This document shows positions 25,701-37,700 of a DNA stretch of 64,000 nt, one piece after another. The notes under the pieces are model-generated. The model was not told where the DNA came from and searched no databases. It saw only the letters and a program-made list of their open reading frames with translations. The DNA is from Agapetus fuscipes (taxonomy: Eukaryota; Arthropoda; Insecta; Trichoptera; Glossosomatidae). The stretch's first letter is position 1, and every line of letters starts with the position of its first letter. The translations under genes were made by a program, and so were the position numbers. The DNA lies in contig OX637342.1 in assembly GCA_951799405.1 (NCBI GenBank), positions 4,836,001 through 4,900,000 of the forward strand. The letters run 5' to 3'.

Positions 25701-28700
25701 CAAACTTACTTCCCAAGTATACAAACTCATTTACCACATCAACATTCATTCCGTATATTCTAAATTCGTAGTTCGTATTTTCTTCATTTCTTTCAAAAAT
25801 CAAAACTTTCGTCTTACTTGCATTCAATTTCAAATAATTACCTAGCAGAGCTTCGTTCAATCTAGAGAGCATCGTTTGCAATTCTACTGCTGAGTCCGAT
25901 ACAAGAACAGCATCATCCGCATACAGTAGAACACTCACTTTGCTCTCTCCTATCATTAATCCACAATCATCAAGTCTAGCATCTCGAACACACTTGTCCA
26001 TGACTATGTTAAATAGCCATGGGCTCATCACACATCCTTGCCTTACACCCTTAAAAACTTCAAACCATTCACTATACTCATCATCAATACGAACACATGC
26101 TGTACTATTTTCATAGTTTGCATGCACCGCACCTAGGAGAGCCCCATTCACTCCGTATGCTTTCAAAACATCCCATAACATACCTCTGTCTACTGAGTCA
26201 AAAGCCTTTTCCAGATCTACAAAGGCCGTGAACAGCTTCCGCCTCACCGACAATTGTTTTTCAACAAGTTGTCGTAGAGTAAAAATCTGATCAACACAGC
26301 CTCTACCGGCCATAAAGCCGGACTGTATATCGGAAATCCTTTCACTAGTAGTCAGAATCACATTTTTTATAATCACCTTACAGAAGACTTTTCCTGGTAT
26401 ACTGAGTAGACTGATTGGTCTGAAGTTCTGACAGTCTTTTTTGTCCCCTTTACCTTTGTAAATGGAAACAATGACTGCCTTCCTCCAATCCATCGGTACT
26501 ACTCCTGCATTCACACAAAGCTTACATAATTCGTACATCCAATCTATCACGCATTCACCTCCTGCTTTCAACATTTCACCATTTATTCCATCAAACCCAG
26601 CAGACTTTCCATTCTTCAAACATTCAATAGATACTTTTATTTCTTCTTTCAAAATCCTAAATTCATTCTCTTCTGTCATTTTTCTAAACAAAATTCTTTC
26701 GCCCCGACCAAAAATCCCTTCAAAATATTCTTTCCATCTCTTACATACTTCATCCTTCTCCCATACCATCTCACCAACAGCACTTTTGATTCCTGGGGTG
26801 GTCAATGCAGAATCTTTATTCCTATTGGCACCGACCCATCTCCAGAATTCCTTCCTACTGTCGGTGAAACTCCTGTTCATTTTTTCATCAATCTTTCTCT
26901 GTTCATTCGCTTTGCTTTCATAAACTACATTCTTCGCCATTTGCTTGGCTATCTTATATTCATCTTCTAGCTTTCTATCATTCCTGTCGTTCAGCCACTT
27001 TTTGTAACATTCCTTCTTCACTTTCACAGCCTCTTTTACTTTAGCATTCCACCAGGCATCCCCTTTCAATCTTCCACCTTTCGTTTCTCCACATACTTTT
27101 CGAGCACATTCAATCATTCCTTCTTTCATAAACTTCCACATGCTTTCAATATCTTTTTCATTAACATTCTTTTCAAGTTCATTCACACTTAACTTTTTTT
27201 GTATTTCTGATTTATACTTCACTTTCACATTTTCATCACTCAGACTTTCTACTTTTATTCTTGGCTTTCTTACTTTCTTCTTACGTTTCTTCTTTCTTAC
27301 TTCTCCAATCATTATTTTAGCGCATAAGAGATAGTGGTCACTGCCTATTTCAGGCCCACGATAGACACGGCTATCTCTTACGGCTCCTCTCAGTCTTTCA
27401 TCCACACAGATGTAGTCAATGATTGTGCGACTTCCCACAATCTGCCTTGTGTACAGATGCACATCCTTATGTCGAAACCATGTGTTTGATGCAAAAAGGC
27501 TGTGCTCTGCACACAAAGCTATCAGGTGTCGCCCATTATCATTGACTACACCTCGTCCACTAGGACCAACAATTTTCACACACTCATCTCTTTGCGTACC
27601 TACCCATCCATTCATATCTTATATTTAAAAATGTATGAAAACTTCTTTCAATAAATTTGTTTGTTCATATTGAAAATGTATGGAACTATATTGACATCTA
27701 GCGGCAAAACGTGAAAGTTTTTTTTATATTTTCTTTTATTTCATGCAAATTAAAAAAAAAAAAAACAAAAAAAAAATGGATTTAAATCTGTAATCTAAGT
27801 TGCAAAGATATATAACATTTGAGATTCATATTACATGCATTCTTACAAGCAGACATGTATAAGTTCTAATCTAATCTAATCTAATCTAAGCTGCAAAGAT
27901 ATATATCATTTAAGATTTATATTAAATGCATTCCCACAAGCAGATATGTATAAGTTCCTGCTTACATATGCTGCATGTGTACTTTCAACATAACAGCCCA
28001 TTCCAAATGAACATAAGCCCTGCAACTCTTACCGACTTTTCCTCAAACAGAGATAAAATTTTCATGGTAAACCATTCTTACAGTATGGGTGGTCAGCCAC
28101 ATACTAACCTATAAGTCAAGGAAATTATTTTGTTAAGTTCTATAATCTAAGTTGCAAAGATACATACCAATCGAGATTCATATTAAATGCATTCCCACAA
28201 GCAGACATTTATAAGTTCGCGCTTACACATAATGCATGTTGACTTACAACATAAAAACCCAATCTCAAATTAATATAAGCCCTGCAACTCTTGCCAATCT
28301 TCCCTGAAACACAGCTGAAATCTGCAAAGTGAACCATTTTTTAAACTATGGGTGGTCGATTTTCTTTTACAAAGGCTGCATGTTTTTATTTTACATGTCT
28401 TCCGAATTTTAACGCGAGGAAACTATGCGCAATATACACATTCACCAAATGTTAAGGGGTTGGGCTGCGTAGCAGCCAGGGGCAACGCCCCTAGTCAGGT
28501 ATAATTATCCTGATGGTGGTCTGAGGACCTAAATGTTTGTGATTTTTTACAAAAAACGGAAAAATATTAGGTTCGTATGTGAAATGACCAATTATCTTTT
28601 AAATTTAAATTATCAATAGTTTAATTTAGAAAGATTTTTTTAAATATTCATGCATGACATCAAGCAGTCAAGTCAACCTTCCATTTACGAGTCAGAAGTG

Positions 28701-31700
28701 TAAACCACTGGACTACGGGCCGGTTGAATAAAATATATAAAATATAACCGAAATGTCATTGACCGAAATGTCGTTGACCGAAAAGCCGTGTGAACGAAGA
28801 CGTGTCGTGTGACCGATTTGTCAATGGCCGAACTGTCGTTGGGCGAGTTGTCTTTCACCGATATGTCGTGACACGGTTTTTTTCTCTCGTAGAAAATAGA
28901 AAAAAAATGTGCATTTATCTGAGAAACCGGTGGCGATGTAAGGATTTTCAATGCTAAGAAATGAAGTCATTTGTGAACCGGTTCACCTAAGGATCGGCAG
29001 TTTCTATGGAAGCACCCTTTTTATCTGTGTGTGTAATTGCATACAATTAGGACTGTCTCGCTTTGATCCTATTCGAAGATACTTTGCACTCAGCTGCGTG
29101 TGAGGATAAAATAATAACCATAATCTCATGACTGGTTTACTTGCGAACATAAATAAATGCATATAATAATGATTTCTTTGTAGTTGTCCCATACATAATG
29201 TGTTGCAGTGATGGTGGTATCATGCACATCATGATATGCCTGGACGTTTCGTAAAATATCATAGGAAAGAATCTAGCACAGTTCGGTTCACCCACCACCA
29301 ACTATAATCTAAGTTGCCACGATATATTGGCATGTAAGTTCACATTTACTCATGCTGCGTGCGTACATACAGAATAAACCAAACTCCACATGGACATAAA
29401 CTTTGCAACTCCTGCCGCCTTTCCCTGAAACCGGAGTGGCATCGGTAAAAGTGAACCAAGTTGTTACAGCATGCGAGGTCAGCCTCATACCAACGTATTA
29501 GTTAAGTTGTTGATTCACATAAAACACATGCTCTTGTGTTCTAAAAAAATAAAAAACCAAACCTCAAATGAACATACGTAAGCCTTGCAAATCTTGTCGA
29601 CCTTTCCTGAAACAGGGCGACATTGACAAAGTGAAACATTTTTGACTATATAAATGCACCCACATATGTACAAGCAGATATAAATGATAAAAAACATAAA
29701 ATACATATATATACGAAACAAACAATACCCAAATGAAAAATCTATAAAATGTCTACAAAATATTAATTATAATTTGAATGAAAATTTAAAACCTTAGCCG
29801 TCACCATAACAGATCAACCGCCATTTTTTTTATGTCTAGCATTTATTATAATTTAACTTTCATTTAATCTGCAGATCATATTTTTCATACTTAATCTCTT
29901 TCTAATCTAAGTTGCAAAATATAAGTAACATTAGAGATTCACATTATATGCATTTTCACAAAACAGACATGTTTAAATTCGCGCTTAACCATGCCGCATG
30001 TAGTCCTACAATATAAAAACCCGAATCTCAAATGAACATACTCCCTGCAACTCCTGCCGACCTTTCCTGAAACAGGGGTGACATTGGCAAAGTGAACCAT
30101 TTTCTACAGCATGGGTGGTCAGCCGCATACCAACCTACATATAAGTCAAAGACATACACAACAAATTACTTTTTTTTTCTTTATGGATTGAAAATGATGC
30201 CTTTTGACTAGGCATTTCACGAAACGCCTAGGCACGCCAACATCTGCTATATCACACGTCCAATCAGAGGCACACACATGCGCAGCGGGCTGTTTATAAT
30301 GCAGGTCCAGCTTATGCAAGTACCTACCGGCTCAGTAATTAATCACCTCACAGAGCTCGGTGGCCCTGAAATAAGCCGCGACTCCGGCTGACAGTTTATT
30401 GACCGAGATTACACCCGTTTACTGCAACCAACTTTTCATTTTTTAAAGGGACACAAGCCCTCGATCCTTTCAAACGTTTTGGCGTCAAAAACACACAACT
30501 AGTATGCTAACTACCATGCTGTTTTATACGATGGCGCTGTTTCAGATTCCATACATTTTTGTTGTTGAGTTTAAACGTTAAATTTTGTTGCTATAGGTAG
30601 GTAACAATTGTACAAAATCATTTTGGGGTTAAATATATCCAGCCAGTAATTTACGAAATATCTATATAATTACTGACATGATATTTATCTATTTTATTTC
30701 ATTATTTTTTAAAGGGACATTCTCGATAAACAATACCTATGAATGTTTGATGTAAAAAGAGAAAAAAAAAGTTCTCACATACATCCATATAAAATAAAAT
30801 AAATGCTCAATTTGTGAAAATTAAACTTTGTTTTATGATAAAGTATTTTTACGTTTTCTGCTGAATTATCTTTTTAATTAAAATACCATAATTAATTTTT
30901 ACAGAATTTATTTTTCACAATTTTTTTTTCTCAATTTATTTCACAACTTGACAATCACTGTTTATAGGTGTTATTCAGAATTGTTCTCTTGCGACTCTAC
31001 TGTCCGTACCATTTTGATCTCTTATATAGGGAACCAGAGGGTTCTTTCTCCCATTCACTAGATCATCCTACCACCAGAACGTTATGTACACACACAATCA
31101 CTAAAACGTCATTCCAATGCACGAATACAATCATGGTCTACTCCTAGATGGTTTTATAGTACCTACGAGCATTGTTGTGTATAGTCACTTTGATTTCATA
31201 GTCCGTCTTATGATATATGCGTGTTTAAGTGCACGTTTTTCAAGTTTGCGACAGTATAATAATTAAAAGCACACAATGTGCCTAAATCAAGATTGGTCTG
31301 AAATATTATAAAAATAACAATGCCACCCCTGTTTCAGGGAAGGTCGGCAAGAGTTGCAGGGTGTATGTTCATTCGAGATTCTAGTTTTTATATTGTAGGA
31401 CCACAGGCGGCATGTTTAAGCGCGAACTTATACGTGTCTGTTTTGTGAAAATACATATAATGTGAATCTCTAATGTTACTTATATTTTGCAGCTTAGATT
31501 ATATTAGATTAGACACTAGTAACAAATTCCGTTGCCATGGTGATGTCATGATTTCCATGGTGATATGTAAATAGATTGAAGACGGAGTAGAGAGACGTTG
31601 CTTACACAGAAAATGAGAAAAGCATTTCATATGTCGTGAGCGAGACAGCATTATTTCTCTGTTCCTGAAGCTGCACATTCCCACTTATTGTAAAGACAGT

Positions 31701-34700
31701 GTAGGTATACCTTAACTTTGTGAATGCTGTTAACAATTTTCCCATTTATTTTCTTTTCCAGGATCAACTTTGAAAAAGGCAAAGCCGTGCTGGACGTCGT
31801 GGCGAATTTAACAATGAAAGGCCACTACAAAGTCGATGGCAGAGTTCTCATCCTACCAGTGCAAGGAGATGGCCCCTTCACAGTGACTATGAGTGAGTAA
31901 ATATTCTTACGATTTTATCTCGGGTTTACTTTTAATAAAATTGCGGTTATATTCCTTGACTTATAGGTTGGTATGCGGCTGACCACCCATGCTGTAAAAA
32001 ATGGTTCACTTTGTCAATTTCACCATTTGAGATTTGGGTTTTTATGATGTATGTAGATTCACGTGCGACATGTGCAAGCGCAGACTTGTACGTGTCTGCT
32101 TGTGAGAATGCATATAATGTGAATCCCCAATGTTACATATCTTTGCAACTTAGATTAGATTAGATATTTATTTCACTGTATTTTTTTTTTTTTAAGTTTA
32201 CATAATATGGTTCACTCTGCAACTTCTACCTTTGTTGGTTTCACGGCTAGAGTGTTAATCAATCACTGCCTGCTTCACAGAACTGCAGTCTATTTATATG
32301 TGCCCCTAAGGCCTATTTTCGCGTGTTCCTGAATTGACTAGGCTCCTCTAGAATATATATTTCTAGAGAGTATCAGAGGTATTAACAGTTCAAAGTGTCA
32401 AACACTCAAGTCTACGCACACACATACACGGCAAGTAAACACGCTTAAGCACTATTACTTAGTAATTTAAAAAAAACAACTTAGATTACCCACCGGTTTT
32501 GGTTTTATAAGACTCAAATTTAATGTGAAAAAAATATTAATCGAGAAAAAGAATTCATTCAAAGAGAAAAATCTAGAAAAAAAACAGCGTGCTGAATGCA
32601 TAGCATTAAGGGCTACGTACCTGACCTTAAGGTTTTTTAAGCTATTCAATTGTGCAATATCATAAACCAGCCTTTAGAAGCATTCCATCAAGATCATTGC
32701 CTTGATCTGTAGTTGCATAAGAATTGAATCCATGTTAACTGTTAATTAATATAAAAATAAAATGTACTGTAGGTAGTGTTTTTCGGGTTCTAATGTTTTG
32801 GAAATTTAGAATGATAGTCTTCTTAATTAAACGGCCGGAGATTTATTTTAAATTAATTTTTATTTCAATTTATTTTACAATGGTTCACTTGTGTGGTTGA
32901 CTTTCGCTGACTTGGCCTGTAAGGGCTAATAGTATTTTGGAGACTGTCCACTTGCAGGCAATTCACGCCTTTTATAGCTATAACAATCAAACATTCTAGG
33001 CCTATCATATTCCACAAGTTTCCAATACAACTATAACTTATATAATAATTCCTTATTCCCCTATTTATTTTGTTTATACCTAAGCACTATTTAAATAACA
33101 GTACCTAAATGATTGAAATTTTCACCTAAAAAACATAAGACTACTTAAAAAGAAAACAGTAGATTAGTCCGGTCGATAGCTCAGTTGGTAAAGTGCTTAC
33201 ATTCCATGCCGTTAGCCCGGGTTCGAACCCCACAATGGGATCAGAAATGATTTTCCGTTTCAGTGTTTATTTCAAAACCCCAAAATAAAATACCGGCAAG
33301 GTTTACTCAGCATTCACAAGAAATGAGTACCACCCTTCTCGGGAGCTGGTAAACACCCACTTAAACTGAAGTTCTTGGCGTAAGGCCGGCCCCCTTACCT
33401 GTAAAAATAAATAGGTTCCACTCGCCTCATGCGAAACCCTTTGAGGATAATGCGGAAAGGAGTAACACTATATGTGTAGCTTAGTTGTGTGTTTTATACC
33501 TTTATATAAATTTATTTTTAATTTAATTTAACCATCACCTTTTTCTAGAAAATTATTTTTTATTCACCATTTTTTTTTACAATTTCACAAATCAAATATT
33601 TTTCCAGTCTTGTCTCAACAAATATAAAAGCATCAGGATAGGAATATTTGGAAATAATTCTGTAGAAGCTCTGGCCACCCCGAGTGGAAAAGCAGCAGAG
33701 TTACAGTCACGGTGTTCTAAATTTTCGTGAATTAATTCAAACAAGTTTTCCATGTAAAAAATGAAAGGAAATCACCCGATGTCCTTGGCTTTACATGTTT
33801 GACATCAATTTTGTATGCAGGGAGTAATTATACATAAACTGTCATTTAAACTACAATCCAAAATAATCCAATGTCTATCAGACTTCAATTTAAAGGAAAC
33901 ACCAACTATATACCTACCTATAATATTTTGTATAGGTACTGTAACTCTGTCGCCATTCCGCTTGGGATGGTCAGAGCCTCTGCAGAGCTGCCTCCGTTTC
34001 TTTCTATCCTTTTTCAATTCATTCATATCCATCACATTTTTCATGAATTTTCTTCTTTTACGCTCGCTTTGTGTGTCCCATTCTTTCACAATCTCCTCGA
34101 TCTGATCACTCAATACTTTTCTCGGTCGTCCCTTACCTCTTTTTTCTTTCACACTTCCTCTGTATCTATATTTTGTCAGTCTATCAACATTCATTCTTTC
34201 CACATGCCCAAACCATCTCATCACATTATTTTGTAACTTAACTTTCACATCCTCTTTAAAATTACATTCTTTCTTTACGCATTTGTTCCTAACTCTATCC
34301 TTCAGAGTTTTTCCCGTCATGCTTCTCAAATATTTCATTTCCACCATAAGTACACACTTTACTCATTTCGCTATCATTCACTGTCCATGCTTCACTTCCA
34401 TACATCAAAGTCGGTGCTATTGTGTACCGCCATTCTCAGATCTCTCGTCAATCACTTGTTCTTTGCTATTCTTCCGCTCCGACCACTTGCTTTCCCTTAC
34501 ACACCCAACTCTCAAGTTCCCTTGCCATCTTTCCATTCTTTTCAAACATGCATACTTTACAAGTACCTATCTTAATTCATCCACAATTTCAACTTTCATA
34601 CCATTTAACATGAACGTGTATTCTTCAGTTTAATTATTTATAAAAATAAATTTGTAAAAAGGAATGCAATTCCCCAACCTTTTTTGACTGGCCAGACACA

Positions 34701-37700
34701 GGCATCAACCTCATCAATTTATAATATATAAATAAATAAATGTATCTTTTTTTAATGAATTATTAATTAATAACTACCCAATGACATCAGTTGAGCCAGC
34801 GTCAAAGTTATTGTCGATAGAACATACTTAGTTTACGATTGACTCTGAATACCACTAATGGGGTTTTCTCAGCCAATAGTGATCAGAAGTGCATATTACA
34901 TGCAAGTATTTAAGTACTAGGAATTACTTAGCTATTTGATCAGGCCAATTATGAATTATATAACACTTATAATAGAATTGATTCCTTTTACTCACCGTAA
35001 TGTAAGGTCAGTTACATGTGAACATATCAACTTCCATCTAAATACTTATCAAGTTATCTACCAGGTATGATCATGTTTACTACATACACATCTTTACTAA
35101 GTAAGTTGATGTGTATAAATTTGTCAAGAAAATAGGTCTAAGGATATCTTGATGATGATGATGATGAGTTGAAGATTTTTTTATAGCTCCGTTTCGTGAT
35201 GTAGTCACTCCACGGGTGCTTAATGAGCAGACTCCATTAATAAATAGCCTGACCTCAAGTGAAGTTATTGACAAAAAGCTTTCTCCATCACCTGTGAAAA
35301 TAAATAGATTTCACTCATCAATGCAGCCCGGTTGATAGCTCAGTTGGTAGAGTGCTTGCATTCCATGAAGAGAGCTTGGGTTTTGAATCCCACCAAGAGT
35401 GTCAGAAATAATTTTCCATCTGTGTTTATTTCAAACCCAAAACAAAGTACCGGCAAGGTTAATTCAGCCTTCACAAGAAATGAGTACCTACCAGCCCCCT
35501 TGTGAGCTGGGAAACCACCACTTCAACTGAAGGGGTTGGCCTAAGGCCGACTCCCTTACCTGCCGAAATAAATATATATATATCCCCAGGCCCGGATTAA
35601 CCCCTCTGGGGGCCCTGGTGCGGGGTAAAGCTCGGGGGCCCCCTATATGCCCCCCCTCCATGAAAATCCCCCCTCCCTTCTTTGCTGCTTTTCCATAACC
35701 TCAAAGATGCATATAATTTCCGAAAAAAAAGTATGTTGAAGTTTTTTCCATACAATATTTTTCAGTTTTTGGGGGGCTCCTTGGTAGCGTATGCCTCATA
35801 AGACTTACACCCCAAATATATTTTGTTGTAATGCTTGTAAAGTAATTTCTATTAAGTCTGTCATCGGGGACCCCTTTTTGGCCTTTGGTCACAAATGCCC
35901 GGAAAGACCTGGGCACTGATAAAAATATAAGAGTTTTGTTGGCACTGTGGGGGCCCCCTGAGTGTGGGGGCCCTGGTTCGGTTGTACCGCTCGAACCGCC
36001 CTTAATCCGGGCCTGTATACCTATCCCACTCTCCACATGCGACCCTTTTGGTGAGAACGCGGCAAGAAGTAACACTATATCTGTAGCTTAGTCACGTAAT
36101 GCAAAACCTTAACCCCTTAAGGACCCTAAAAGTATCAAAAGGTTGATAATTAACCTGAAACTTAGATATGTATCAAATAGGTATTTTTTAAATGTCAACT
36201 TCATCTCACATAAAACAATTAACAGTGTTATTAAAAGACCTACACTAACTCTTACTTACATATTCAAATTTGGCTTAATTTGGCTCAAACACAATAGCTT
36301 AGTTATTTCATACATGGTTAATCTCTGTTCATTTAATGCACAGAGACAAATGACTATGAATATTATTGTTAAGATATTTAAAATAAGTAGGAATGAATTT
36401 AACATTTGTGGTCAGATGTTCAGTCATTAATAGGTACATATAAAGGTATCATGATAAGGTATCATGATTATCAGTAAAGCTCACAATAGGTCATTCATTG
36501 ATAGGCATTCATTATAATTCATTGGCCTCAAAGCCTGTGATCAATTTATTTCATAGTTTCATACATAATTCCTGCAAATGTACACAAACTCAGCATCTCT
36601 CTAAAATTTAAGCAATATCGATGCCTATTTTATATATTAGGTGCCTTCTTTTCAAACAAAGAGGAGTTAAAAAATTCAGTATGGTCTCATAGAACATAGA
36701 CAATATGTCCACATTGGGGTTAGAATCAGCAACCAAGATTGGAAATAATTTGCTTGAAGGACCATTCTTACAGCTTACATAAACAAGTATTAGATATATG
36801 TTTTACACAATATTCTGTAAATTCCTATACACATAAAATGCTATACACAATCATGATTTAGCATCGTTTCACTGCAGGGTTTTCTGTGAATTTTTTTTTC
36901 AGACTTTATACTGATGCTTACCTACTTTAAGTACTAAGGCCTGATAGTTTCATCGTTAACATATTGTATAACTTTAAATGGATAAAAAATCTACCCACAC
37001 GATTGACGCAAGTGTGACCTCTTCATTCAATATAAATGTTAACGTTGAAAATACCGTGTCTAACGAAAGGTATTATCAGATGATTAATTTTCCTTTTATT
37101 TCTGTGTGTTCTGTTGCTGTATTTCTGCCCATTTTTACTTATTCTTTTTTAAATGTTGTCTTCCTACAAAATACTTCAAATAAACAAATCAGTCGCAAAC
37201 TGTATGCTTTCCTCTTGTGTATTTCAAGGGGTAAACATGACTTTAAATAAATGTATATTGTTTTCAGAAAACATGAACCTGCATGTGAAGTACGCCATCA
37301 ATAAGGTCCTGGGAGAAGACGGCAAGGAGCACTGGCACACTGTCGTTACAAAGAGGACCTTCAAGCTGGAGAGAGCGCAATTCGACTTCAAGAATCTCTT
37401 CAACGGAAACCAATTCCTCGGTAAGAACTTACCACATGTAATATTTAAAGTCTTCTGTCCACGCTGCCTTCTTTTAAGCCAAGTCTTCAAACAAATACCA
37501 ACTTACAGAAGGAATGAAAGATTTGCAATGTAAACATTATTCTACCTTAACTTATCCAGGGCTGGAAGTCTCATCACCACGGTATTTCTTACATACCAAA
37601 ATACATCAGTAACATTCGGCGGAAATATTAAATGCAGTACGGTGGACTTGAGTGTCTTTACAAACTACCAAAATATTGTATCAAAATTATGACAGTCGGT

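Noticed and set aside
26462..26923. + strand frame of 153 codons
   Set aside because: It is the reverse complement of the LA reverse transcriptase and has a low-complexity composition.
35701..36075. 124-codon - strand frame as a transposase
   Set aside because: It lies across the hAT-like element and S1 sequence and has no transposase motif.
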